From Cotesia glomerata (Eukaryota > Arthropoda > Insecta > Hymenoptera > Braconidae), in NCBI RefSeq assembly GCF_020080835.1, contig NC_058167.1, forward strand, positions 13,167,403 to 13,231,402: a stretch of 64,000 nt of DNA, given 5' to 3'. The notes under the pieces were generated by a model, which searched no databases, was not told the origin of the DNA, and was given only the letters and a program-made list of their open reading frames with translations. Made by a program: the position numbers and the translations under genes. Each line of letters opens with the position of its first letter. Position 1 is the stretch's first letter. This document shows, in pieces, positions 11,101 to 22,121 of this stretch.

Positions 11101-13270
11101 AAGAAGTTGGCCTTGAAATAAATTTTACAAAAACTAAGGTTATGATTCTTGGAAGTAACAGAAGACTCAAGCTCTTAGACAACTGTGATCTTCCTCCAAT
11201 TATTATAGATGGAAATGTAATACCCTATGTTAATACAACCAAGCATTTGGGAATTCACCTAACCAGAAATCTTTCTTGGGATGTCCATGTTGCTCATACT
11301 ACTCGTAAAGTCTACGCTACGTTAAATTGCCTGAAATATAGGAGAAATAATCTCTCTACGTCCACTCGCAAGCTCTTAGTCATGTCCACTATCATCCCAA
11401 TAATTGAATATTGTTCATTAGTCTTTCTTGATTCACCAAAAAAGTTAGACTACAAACTGCAGCGTCTCGTGAATAACACTATCAGATTCATATTCAATCT
11501 TAGACGTGATGAACATATCACTCCTTACAGGCATAAATTAAATTGGCTCACAATTAAATCCAAAAGACTTTACGCTTTAGCTTGCTTTATGTTCAAGCTT
11601 CTAAACTCGGGTGAAACCAAGTTCCTTAGGAGTCTTTTTATAGAAGAACCATCTGATATCAGAAGATCTGACAGAATTGCAGCGAAATTTAATAACATTC
11701 TTTTCAAAATGCCAAATTTCTCGACTACAATCTCTACGAGCATTCATTTGTAATCTCTGCAATTCGAATCTGGAAAGAGCTACCCACTGAAGTCATAGAA
11801 TCACTCAGCCTAGACTCCTTCAAAAATAAAGCTTTTGAATTTTTTGTGAAACTAGAACGAGAAAATGTACTATAAATGTCAAACAGGCCATTTAAAAATT
11901 TAAAATCCAAAATTTACATTCTAAATTACTAAAGTATCTAATATGTTACCATTGAAAAAATTAGCTTTCAAATATTGCTCATTGATTCTATTGTTGTTCT
12001 CATTCTTATAAATAGTGCAGTACTATTGAATTTTGCAACTATATTATTAAATCATTCAAAATTATTAACTTCCTTAAAATATGATGATGTTAGTCTTATA
12101 TATTTAATATTGTTATACGTGTACTTTATTATAAAAATTATGTATATTATTGTCATTCGGCTAGTTTGCCTTGACATAAAAATTGAATAAATAAATAAAT
12201 GAAAATATTATAAAGAGGAAAGATTTGATTGTTTGTTTGTTTGCATCGAATAGGCTCCGAAACTACTGAACCGATTTGAAAAATTCTTCCACTGTTGGGA
12301 AGCTACACTATCCCCGGGTAATATAGGCTATATCACATCATAATTAATGTTGAAATTTTTGTTAAATACCCGTGCGAAGCCGGGGCGGACTGCTAGTTTT
12401 TTATAAATTAATTCAAATGTTAACTGGTCAAAAACGGTGCTAAGGTGGCCAAAAACGGGACTTCTACCCTATTGAATAATCAAAATTGGTGATTTCTTAC
12501 TCCGTGGGTTGGAATTGTTTGCGGAAATCTTTTTAATAGTAATAACAATAATTTACAATGCTCCATAGTATCTTCACTGTGATCAGCTGTCATTATCAAC
12601 AACCTGTGCTGTAATTCCTGAGGGATATGTTGGAACATTTGACATAATAATTCACAATCTGCATCTGGTTTTTCAGATCTTAAACATGCAGTTATTGATT
12701 CGATTTCTGTCCAAATTTCCCGGCTTTCGGAAAAATTCTGAAAACTATTACATTAATTAGAAATTATAATACTAAAGTTAGCCGTTGTTTTTAATTTTTT
12801 AATTTATTTAATTATAACTAAAAAATATTTTTTAAAAATTGCACGTGTAGTTTTTTTTAATTTTTAACAAATGAATTTTTTTTTTATTTTTTCAATAAAA
12901 AAATTTTTTAAATATCGGCTAACTTAATTTTCATTTAGACGTTTTGTATTTTTGATCGTTATTAATAACTTACATTTCACTGAAACACTTCGCTGCTTCC
13001 TTGACATTTTTTGACAGTTTTTCAATTCGATAAGCTTCAAACTAAAATAAAGAATTTTATTTTATTTTATTATTAAAAATACTTTGATTATTTTTTTACT
13101 GTCGGCATAATTCTAACCTGAACTTTAGCACTGTGTGGAAATAATGATTTAGCAGTGATTAGCCATGATTTAGCAGCATAAATGTCAGTGGACATAGCTT
13201 CCTTAGCCCGTAATAATAAATAATCTTCTTTTGACATTGTGTTATCCGTAATTGGATGATTTTCAAACAT
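8149..13270 (-). CDS. IntS10: Integrator complex subunit 10, 7 exons, 626 aa
   Basis: Subunit of Integrator, the nuclear complex that cleaves snRNA 3' ends and attenuates promoter-proximal Pol II. Exons: 13270-13118, 13041-12974, 12744-12501, 10687-10183, 10090-9771, 8814-8650, 8574-8149; 1881 coding bases, in frame at every join. Diagnostic segments include the N-terminal YAAKSWLITAKSLFP, NGFRRLLTCDALPLL, a basic KMKKRKREEG linker, and the C-terminal block NIDILEELTYL, TTRGADKGVREEIRQAM and FIVNEKVALLHSL, all matching human INTS10 (710 aa) in order. Exon 3 uses the TAG acceptor ending at 12745; using the nearby CAG would break the frame. The start is the first ATG (13270); a second ATG 11 codons in (13237) is an alternative. 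Native introns are 76 and 92 bp. The three others (229, 1813 and 956 bp) are filled by mobile elements. The gene lies 430 bp upstream of TRUB2 on the same strand. Confidence 0.95.
8893..9685. repeat. Palindrome array, 3 units, without Helitron ends (INTS10 intron 5)
   Basis: Three of the same palindromic units (arms at 8985, 9257 and 9528) fill about 790 of the 956 bases of INTS10 intron 5. The ends are mirror images (AATTAAGAAATGA and its complement) and neither the TC leader nor the CTAG hairpin end is present. The third unit is a hybrid of the two arm types. Confidence 0.75.
10954..12203 (+). mobile_element. 5'-truncated non-LTR retrotransposon (LINE)
   Basis: Runs from the middle of a reverse transcriptase reading frame to a 3' tail of AATAAATAAATAAA (12186-12201). 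It interrupts the second-family Helitron after TCTATACTAATAT; the Helitron resumes with AATATTATAAAGAGG, leaving a short AATAT-like duplication. Severe 5' truncation is usual for LINEs. Confidence 0.8.
11071..11875 (+). pseudogene. Reverse transcriptase remnant of the LINE (frameshifted)
   Basis: Encodes the region after the catalytic YxDD motif of a non-LTR reverse transcriptase: DWAKEVGLEINFTKTKVMIL, then TTKHLGIHLT, IIPIIEYCSLVF, LQRLVNNTIRFIF and RLYALACFMFKLLN. The frame from 11142 stops at 11753, but the conserved C-terminal stretch SAIRIWKELPTEV continues in another frame to TAA at 11873-11875. A frameshift therefore lies near 11705-11720. The catalytic core and endonuclease are absent. 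Confidence 0.85.
12757..12947. mobile_element. Intact TTAGCCGAC-type MITE in INTS10 intron 2
   Basis: Starts AATACTAAAGTTAGCCG and ends TATCGGCTAACTTAATTTTC, with a poly-A/T body. It accounts for about 190 of the 229 bases of intron 2, so the intron before insertion was small. Confidence 0.7.
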
Positions 13271-13458
13271 TTTTCCACTTGTTGAAACTCCAACTATATT
13301 TTTACGGTTTAAAGTAAATAAACACAGAAATTACTACTATTATTATTATTATTATTATCATTATTGGCACTAACAAATAATCGGTAGATTATTTCCCTTA
13401 TTTATCATTAGAAGAATTTTTGCCGGCAGAGTAATCTCAGAAAAGTTGAAGCTGAAAC

Positions 13459-13467
13459 AAGATGGCG
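13459..13467 (+). promoter_or_regulatory. AAGATGGCG motif upstream of INTS10
   Basis: AAGATGGCG matches the YY1/Pleiohomeotic core common near metazoan start sites. It lies about 190 bp upstream of the INTS10 ATG, in a short GC-richer stretch that continues into GCCACCATGG. The short frame from that ATG stops after 12 codons and is not called a gene. Confidence 0.4.
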
Positions 13468-13852
13468 CCACCATGGAATTAGTGACTGCTGACGGAAAAA
13501 TCGTAATTTAAAATCTGACAGAAATATTGAAGGTTGAAAGAAGATTAATAAACAAGGTCAGTGGAAATGTGAATACAAATATATAAATAAAAAAAATATT
13601 TAAGGGAATGATATATCATGTTGATAAATAGATGAGTATTATGGAAATCTGTATAAAATATATGGAGCAGCGTAAAGTGACTACATTTATAAAGATATAA
13701 CCATGAGCACTCAACAACTGAAAGCCGCTTATGCTTTTTTACGTTGAAAGCGTTATTTCGGTTATAACTTAATCCGAGGGTCAATCCGAAGTTCTTAAGT
13801 GGTTATGACAATCTTTAAATATATTTTTTCATATTTATATTTTATAACATCA

Positions 13853-14924
13853 AAGTTAGCAATAATACTAAAGTTAGCCGACGTTTTTAATTTTTTAATT
13901 TTTTTTTAATAATTAAATTAGAACAAAAAAATATTTTTAAAAAATTGCGCTTACAGTTTTTAGTTTTTTACAAGTGAAAACTTTTTTTTTATTTTTTTGT
14001 AATCATTTTTTCAATAAAAAAAATTAGGAAAACGGTTGACCCTAAAGGCCATCCCTGCAACTTCCCGCTAATTCCGTTAATACCTGGCCGCTTTTTTGAG
14101 CTCTTCAAGCTCAAAAGTACAATCTGTGTGTTGTTTTAAGCTCTCCGAGCTCAAAAAGATACCTTTTCTATGCTTTTGAGCTCTTTTAGCTCAAAAGTCT
14201 GATAGAGGTTTCATAGAACACTATTTTTTGAATGTTCATACCGCAATAACTTTTGAATGAATGAACCGATTTTTACGCGGTTGGCGGCATTCTACGTAGT
14301 TTTTTAAGCCTTATAAATAATTTCTAAGTTTCAATTGGTCAAACTAGAAATTTCGGAGTAACTCTGAAAAAACACTTTTTTCGGTTTTCTTTCGTTCACG
14401 ATATCTCTCGAACGAATCAACCGATTTTGACCGGATTGGCGGCGATCGACGTGGTTTTTCAAGGTTAAGAGCTGATTAGTTTTTGGAATCGATCGGTTGA
14501 GCCGTTTAAAAGTTATCCCAAAAAAACCACTTCAGAAAAAATTTTTTTTTCTACTTTTTTTTAGATTTCTCCAAATTTCTCAAAATCTATCGGTCCGAAT
14601 CGGTTCAAATTAACAGAAAATCTAAGTTTGGCGAAGCCCTTTCGAATGACACCAATCGCGATGAAATCGGTTCAACCGTTCAAAAGTTATAAGAGGTTTA
14701 CATACTTACACACACACACACATACATACAGACGTAGTGACACCCTCGCGGGAATAGTCAGGAAAGCTTCCTAGGACCTCAAAACGTCGAGATCTGATGA
14801 AAACTCGATTTTCGAAAAATGAGGTAAAACCAATAACTTCCCGATTTTTGAAAATTTTCAATTTTCTTAGCGGGAAGTTAAAAATTTTATTAATTTTTAA
14901 ATGTCAGCTAACTTAATTTTCATA
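13853..14924. mobile_element. TTAGCCGAC-type MITE interrupted by an 850-bp element
   Basis: The left end (TACTAAAGTTAGCCGAC) and right end (TGTCAGCTAACTTAATTTTC) belong to the MITE family; the middle is the AACTTCCCGCTAA element described separately. Further degenerate copies follow at about 14925-15125, 15128-15320 and, inverted, 15365-15545. Confidence 0.7.
14035..14880. mobile_element. Inverted-repeat element with AACTTCCCGCTAA ends
   Basis: AACTTCCCGCTAA at 14059-14071 is the exact reverse complement of TTAGCGGGAAGTT at 14867-14879. The body is GC-richer than its surroundings, has three GAGCTC-centred inverted motifs (14096-14195) and a CA-rich stretch followed by GACGTAGTGACACCCTCGCG. 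It has no coding capacity. The roughly 24 bases before the left repeat also seem to belong to the insert. Confidence 0.7.
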
Positions 14925-16936
14925 AGTTAGCAGATGACATTAAAGTTAGCAGTCACTTGATCATTTTTTAATTTTATGTAACAATCAAATTTGTTCTAAA
15001 AATTTATTTTTAAAAAATTGCATTTTTAATTTTTAAAATTTTCTACGTCAATTTTTTTTGCCGTAATTTATTTCTTAAAAAAAATCTAAAAATTATCAAA
15101 TATCTGCTACTTTAATTTTCATAGTTCTTAACCACTTTTTTATTTTTTTTTTTTAACAAACAAATTTGTTCCGAAAAATTGTTTTTTAAAAAATTGCAGT
15201 TTTAATTTTTTTTTAATTTCTACATATCAATTTTTTTTTTCTAATTTTTTTTTGCCATAATTTATTTATTACAAAAGTTCTTAAAATTATCAAATATCTA
15301 CTAAATTAATTTTTGTTTATATTTTTGACTGTTATTATTTATAAAAAACAATTTTTAAGCCTATATGATGATAATGAAAATTAAATTAGCTGACATCTAA
15401 AAATTTTTATAATTTTTTTTATTGAAAAAATTATCACAAAAAAATAAGAAAAAAAATTTCATTTGTAAAAAACTTTAAGTGCAATTTAAAAAAAAAATTT
15501 TTTTTGTTCCAATTTAATAAGTTAAAACACGTCGGCCAACTTTAGTACTATTGAAAAGGAAATTGAGAGAAATCTGATACTTTTTAAAAATTTTTTAACT
15601 AATAAATTATAGCGAGAAAAATTTTTTAAAAATATTTTATCTTTAGAAGCTCTAAAAAATTATGAATACAATTTTTTTAAAATAATTTTCTAGACATTAT
15701 TTATTGTTCAAGAAAAATCAAAAAATTATGAAAGTACTTTTTACAACTAGATAAATTAGCAGTCAATTTATAAAATATTATAAATAATTGACAGATCTTG
15801 ATTATCAACGCAGAAGAGAACGCTGTTGATTAATTTTAAAGCAATTGTTAGTTATATTGGGTTGTGAGTATAAAAATTAGATTAGTATGAATATTGAGTC
15901 AATAACAAGACTATAGACTATACAAGTATATTGTATCGAAACTGTTAATATTATTAAACTCGGTTTGTATCTACTCTAAGATAGCTTAGAGGTTGGTTAG
16001 TTAGCGAGCAAGTACACGTATCAAAGGCACTCAGAATCCGAGTTTAACAAAGCTAGTAGGAAATTTACCAAGCGTATCACGTAGAGCACGTAGTGTACCT
16101 TGTCTGCTTATGCTCCGGTAAACCTAAATCACCCAACGACTCCTCTTATTCTCAAACTTTAGCCTTGATATTTGTCTAGGGAATGCAATGCAAGCTCTCA
16201 CTAATGCCAAAAATCGGGTGAGTATGACTTGTGTGTTCTAATGCTACTAAATACGAAGCTTTGCTTCGTATTAAATACATTTTATTCTGTTTATTTATTT
16301 ACATACAGGATTAATTACAAAATATGTCCACTTGTGTTTAACACACTGAAAAAATAATCTACGGTAATTAAAGCAACTAATGGAAGAGTAATCAGTAGGT
16401 ACTCGGTGAAAAATTTTGCGTTGAAATAAACACAAATCGTTTGTGAAAAAATGTACAATTTTTCATATTATTTCAACAAATTTCATTTTTTATTTAAATT
16501 AATGGTACATTTTTGCAGTTAAATCAACTTTTTATCCATATATATGTCATTTAAAAAAATGACATTGGATCATTTTGCTGTCATTTAAGTGATAGTAATC
16601 TTTAAAGTTTATTTTTTATGCACGTAAATACTATATAGAGTATAAAGTATAAATGCCATGCTAAAAACCCTCTCAGTATATTTATATTCACATATATCTA
16701 GCAGAGAAGTACAGAGATGATCGTGTTGATAACTGGACGGGTGGCATCGTATAAAATTTAAGCCAAATGTGCAACTAAGTACCTACTTAGATCCATTTGA
16801 CGCAGGGGATAAAGATCGTATTTGAATAGACGATTTTGTCGGCGGATTTACAGCTTGCAGATTTGGTTATTGTTCTGTTTAAACTTTGACCACCTGACGA
16901 CCCTCCACGTATGTCATACTCTGAATATTTAAATCA

Positions 16937-17780
16937 TCTATATTATTAAGAGAATAAGAAAAATTTTGTGGGCAATATATTCATATGGTAAAATGGGTTT
17001 TTATGGTTAAATTTGGTATCATTGCAAAGATATTGACTTGAATTTGTGCCTTTCTAAGGTTTCATTTAATTCTCACCGATAGTCAATTTATTACGATAAG
17101 TATTTAGGCTGTATTCTGTGCTTTATCTCTAGATACATAATTAAGAAATGACCTTGTATCTTGAGAAACATTGACATTCTTAAAGACATAAGCTCATCAC
17201 GATGTTACACTCATCGAGACCTTTCATTTGAGTACCCACATCAATTTTTCATATATTTTATATATTTATGTATATGAATATATGAAAAATATATCAAAAT
17301 GCATGTGGGTACTCAAATGAAAGCTCTTGATGAATGTAACATCGGAATGAGCTTATATCTTAAAAAATGTCAATAATTAAGAAATGATCTTGTATCTTGT
17401 AAACTATTGACATTTTTAAAGATATAAGCTCATTCCGATGTTACACTCATCAAGAGCTTTCATTTGAGTACCCACATGCATTTTGATATATTTTTCATAT
17501 ATACATATATATAATATATATAAATATATAAAATATTAATGTACCCATTTGAGTACCCACATCTCAAATATCCACATCCAAAATATATGAAAATGCATGT
17601 GGGTACTCAAATGAAAGCTCTTGATGAGTGTAACATCCGGATGAGCTTATATCTTTAAAAACGTTAATATTTAAAAAAGTACAGTGCAATTTAACAAAAG
17701 TCAATACTTAATAAAGCAAAATTTTATTTATTTATAGTTCACAAATCCCGGCAGTCACATAATGACTGCAAGGTTGCTAG
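16937..17780 (+). mobile_element. Complete palindrome-array Helitron, 2 units
   Basis: Starts TCTATATTATTAAGAGAATAAG and ends with hairpin GCAGTCACATAATGACTGC, AAGGTTG and CTAG; it is flanked by A16936 and T17781. Two palindromic units (arms at 17229 and 17467). The second unit has an extra GAGTACCCACAT arm at about 17547, so its arms are not a simple pair. Confidence 0.88.
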
Positions 17781-20700
17781 TAATTAATTATAATAACATA
17801 TACATATAATTTGTCTCTTAATCATTATTTCTAGATAAATCAATCTTGAAACGAAAAGTCAATAATGTGAGTCGTTTATTTGATGTAAATTCAAATGAAA
17901 TTCCTGAATAACTAGGATGAAAACTAGACGCATAGAGAAGTGTGATTGGTAATGTGTCTATTGTAAATGTGAAATCGAATTTGTCAATTAGACGTTAAAC
18001 ATTTACGGTTGGTTAGCCAGGATCTGGTGGAGCACAATGGTCATCGAGCATCACCTTTATTCCTCCTCCTCTTATTCTATTTAATATACAGTGTACTATA
18101 TTTACGATGTGCGAATACGCGTGAGATGACAGCTGTAGTCGGGTTTTGCCTTAGGCATCTGATTTCACATTATAATACATATGTACTATATATACCCTGG
18201 GTCTAATTGAAACAACTCACAAAACCGTAGAGAATTGCCAATGGTTTATTTCCCGTCCACATCACCATTACCGTGACATCAGGACTGGACGTAGATCCAC
18301 TGAGTATTATTATTATTGTTATTGTGGGTAATGAAATGCATTAGAGAATTTTCTGAGCTATGAAAAATAAGGGAGATTAATTAAGTTATCAGCAGGGTCG
18401 CGCACCAGAAGATTGTAATGCCGACAGCGACAGCATCAAATAAGAGTTGAGAAAAGGCGAAAGCCTTTGAATAATATGTTCTTCGCTAATTTGGCTCAGA
18501 CAAAAGGAGCATTATTCACTCTTCGTCTGTCCGTCTAGTTGCTCTACAACGATCTGATTTGACGCTCTTACTCTACATTATTTGTCTTATTCTTTATCTT
18601 TCTCTTTCTATTCTTCTGGGATATAAAGTTTCCTGGTACGGTTGTCCTGGTTAATCACTATAATTGATATTCCGTTGATATCACCTCGAAGAGTAATGGA
18701 GTAACCCGATAACGAGGTAACCGCACTCGGGAAGTGGAGGATGAATCCCTTATTGCCACGTTCGCCAGCTCGTTTGTTTCTCCAATTCAATTATATTATA
18801 TTATACCGGGAACTGCTCACTAAGACTCTATAATATCCTTATTTTATCTTTTTCTTTAAACAATCACCATTCTCTAAGTAAATACGTTAATTATACAACA
18901 ATTGTTTATGATAATCATTTTTATTTCATTTAATTATTGTTTAAGACTTTTTTTTTTATTGCAAGACAAAAATACTTCTTAAAAACCAAGTCATAAAAAA
19001 TTTTTTGGTAATTATTTATTTATCGGATCCACTCTCACTATTTTTGGCCATATCTACGTGAAAAATTAACATTTTTTAATTTTTTTTATTCTGCTTGTAT
19101 TTACGGCGGATTTATGATAAAAAATGTCGTGAAAGAAAAAAATAAAAATTTTGATAGCTTTTTTGCCTTCAAAAGTTGGAAAAAATTTTGGCTCTCATGT
19201 TTTTGGATAAAATTTTTATTTTTTTTTTTTTTAATGTTTTAGGTATATTTTTTTTTTTTGAAAAATACATAAAATAACGAAGAAATAAAAGAAAAAAGTT
19301 AAAATTTATAAATTTTTTTGAAAATTTGTTAAAATTATGATAATTAATTTTTTTTTAATTGTTTATTTTTTTATGTATTAAAAAAAATGTCAATAATTAA
19401 GAAATGACCTTGTAAACTATTGACATTTTTAAAGATATAAGCTCATCCCGATGTTACACTCACCGAGACCTTTCATTTAAGTACCCACATCAATTTTTCA
19501 TATATTTATATAAATTATATATATATATATATATATAATATATGTATAGATGAGAAATATATCAAAAATTCATGTGGGTACTCAAATGAAAGCTCTTGAT
19601 GAGTGTAACATCGGGATGAGCTTATATCTTTAAAAATTTGTTAAAATTATGATAATCAACTTTTTTTTAAATTGTTTTTTATGTATTAAAAAAAAATATA
19701 TCAATAAAAGCAAATAGAAATTTTGTTCGAAAAATTGAAAATTAAAATAGTGGACCCGATTTATAAATAATTACCAATTTTTTTCCGACTTATATCATCA
19801 AGAAATGAATGAAAAAAAAATTTTTTAAATAAAAATACTTTCAACCCTCAAACAATTAATTTGCGACATGTTGAACCGACATACGAGGCTGTTTGTTGCA
19901 TTGTTACAAAATACTCACGGCCGCAGGAAACAGCGTATCATAGTAATAACCGTCATCAAGTGATGATCATTTAGTTGTATGTATAAATCCTAAAAAAAGG
20001 TATATAAATTATCATTTTTATTATTATTAGTTAAAGAGCGGTAATAACATTGATATTAACGTAATCTTTTTTGTGTGTATGACCAGTAAATAATTTAGTT
20101 TATAGACTCTTTATATAAATCTAGCTAGATGGTCGTAATATATATATATATATATATATCTTTATTTTTATTTCTAGGAAGTTAAAAATTTAAAATATAT
20201 ATAAGTAATGACAAAAAAAGAACGGTGCGTATATATATTACACGCGGTTTCAGTCATCCACATCGCTGTGATATGTAGACATTCGTGCACGACTCACCAA
20301 CTATCTCTACTCGGTTTTACCGGTGATTCGATTAAATTAAAGTATCGTCAACGACTAACGAGCATGCATGACGGTAGCACGACATTAAACTGTCCGCAAT
20401 ATCCGCTATCCACAATTTCGAAATAAGCCGCCAGGGTAAAAATATGAGAAGAGAAGACAGAAGACCGGAGCTCGGAGCTGAGTAAATGTATAGACAAAGA
20501 CAGCAAAAAAAAGTCACTAAAAAAGACAGGACTATTACAAATGAGATTAATAAAAGAGAGCGAGGAAAAATTACAGCTGCATGCCGTTGAGTTGAGTATT
20601 CAGGAAACGAGGTATTCTATTGTGCTTTTGTCATAGTTAAACTGTCAGGGTAATTCTCTCGTTTCTCGCAATCCCTGGTTTAGTTATGTTTATAAACAAC

Positions 20701-21507
20701 CTGGTTATAAATAGCTTATTGTTGGAATCCATCGTTCATATGATTCGCATTTCGCATTGAACTTGATGTTCTACCGCTCCGGTAAATAATTATTAATAAC
20801 TCACAATATATATCATATCAAATATACATACAAGTATATTTTTATACTATATAGATAGCATACTTTAGTGGCTTTCATTGGAAGTAGTGTACAAAAACCA
20901 CGCCTGCAAGTGCATGCATGTATGTTTTTTATTTCTCATAACTCATAACTAAGTAATGACTGACTCTGTCATCGTGATTATCATATCTCTACGCAAATCA
21001 ATTATTAACGATTCAATGTGAAAATACCTCAGTATTAAACCTGGCAATTTATAAATTAATTGATGGGTAATAGATGTCTATTAACAGACTATAGACACGG
21101 ATAAGAATTTAACACTAATGTAGTAAATATTTAAATAGTTAAATTCCAGCGACTGAAACAATGATTTATTATTTATTTAACTTTTTTCAGTATTCTCTCG
21201 ACAAAATTCATATAAGGATTATTTTCCGAGGCGTTGAAATATTTTATGGGCCGCGGGAAAGAGCTACATTTAAATATCTCTTTTGGTTTACACTGTGGAC
21301 GTGTATGTATGTATATACTCTGCTCATGCAGTATGAATAAAACATCTAGCTGGAGTATGGTACAGAATTAAAGAAGGACACTTGAGGCTAACGAGTCTCT
21401 TTTATCCTTGTGTATATTTGACTCGTTGATTAATTATCATTTTTTCAGTTAATGGAAAATATTAATATAAAAAAGTGCTAATGTATTTACCATCAATTAA
21501 TAATTAA
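17781..21507. other. Gene-free stretch with unique GC-richer islands
   Basis: Unique, moderately GC-rich segments at about 18000-18830 and 20200-20700 alternate with AT-rich DNA and one repeat block (19007-19775). A 60-codon minus-strand open frame at 18790-18608 matches nothing I recognise and lacks splice support. The non-repetitive islands may be regulatory or ancient intronic sequence. Confidence 0.45.
19007..19775. mobile_element. GGTAATTATTTA palindromic element split by a palindrome unit
   Basis: The ends are inverted: GGTAATTATTTATTTATCGG and CCCGATTTATAAATAATTACC. A single Helitron-type palindrome unit (19386-19636) sits near the centre of the palindrome. Sister copies are at 47973-48420 (uninterrupted) and 50342-51484 (also interrupted by palindrome units). 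Confidence 0.65.
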
Positions 21508-22121
21508 TAAGATACATAATTAAGAAATAACCTTGTATCTTGTAAACTATTGATATTTTTAAAGATTTAAGCTCATCCCGATGTTACACTCATCGAGACC
21601 TTTCATTTGAGTACCTACATCGATTTTTCATATATTTTATATATTTATATATATATATATGAGAAAAATATATCAAAATGCATGTGGGTGCTCAAATGAA
21701 AGCTCTTGATGAGTGTAACATCGGAATGAGCTTATACCTTTAAAAATGTCAATAGTTAAGAAAATACAGTGCAATTTAACATAATTAAGAAATTACCTTG
21801 TATCTTCTGAAATATTGACATTTTTACAGATATAAGCTCATCCCGATGTTACACTCATCCAGACCTTTCATTTGAGTACCCACATCAATTTTTTATATAT
21901 TTTATATATATATATATGAAAAATATATAAAAAATGCATGTAGGTAATCAAATGAAAGCTCTTGATGAGTGTAACATTGGGATGAGCTTATATCTTTAAA
22001 AACGTCAATATTTAAGAAAGTACAGTGAAATTTAACAAAAGTCATTATTTAACAAAGTAAAATTTTATTTATTTATAGTTCACAAGTCAGGCCGGTTACA
22101 TAGTGACTGCAAGGTTGCTAG
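21508..22121 (+). mobile_element. 5'-truncated palindrome-array Helitron, 2 units
   Basis: The 5' leader is missing and the element begins at GATACATAATTAAGAAATAACC. Two palindromic units (arms at 21611 and 21874) are followed by a decayed hairpin (CCGGTTACATAGTGACTGC), AAGGTTG and CTAG. Confidence 0.78.

Larger units (their letters stand above)
10940..12396 (+). mobile_element. Helitron of a second family, with a LINE inside
   Basis: Starts TCTATACTAATAT and ends GTGCGAAGCCGGGGCGG followed by ACTG and CTAG, the typical arthropod Helitron 3' terminus. It sits between A10939 and T12397. The sister MITE at 25407-25874 reads straight across the same point, showing the empty site with no target duplication. 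Without the LINE it would be about 210 bp, so it is non-autonomous. Confidence 0.88.
10783..12469. mobile_element. TA-target MITE carrying a nested Helitron and LINE (INTS10 intron 3)
   Basis: Terminal inverted repeats GGGTCGAAGTACCGTTT and AAACGGGACTTCTACCC are flanked by TA on both sides (10781-10782, 12470-12471), as expected of Tc1/mariner-type targets. A sister copy lies at 25407-25874. Without its inserts this copy would be about 230 bp. Confidence 0.8.
13476..16936. other. Gene-free stretch upstream of INTS10
   Basis: No convincing coding exon. It holds several TTAGCCGAC-type MITEs (13853-15545), one of them split by an inverted-repeat element, then a GC-richer unique piece at about 15840-16260 whose 3' part looks like a small exon (16182-16217), then AT-rich unique DNA up to the Helitron at 16937. 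Confidence 0.6.

Noticed and set aside
12738..12740. CAG acceptor for INTS10 exon 3
   Set aside because: It would leave the exon 2-exon 3 junction out of frame. The TAG seven bases upstream restores the frame and gives EIFQNF, matching the family.
16937..17780. Possible polydnavirus segment or proviral junction
   Set aside because: Although the genome may be from a parasitoid wasp, I found no viral genes or circle-junction motifs; the repeats are explained by Helitron ends.
18608..18790. 60-codon minus-strand open frame
   Set aside because: Reads somewhat protein-like but has no homologue I recognise and no flanking splice sites.
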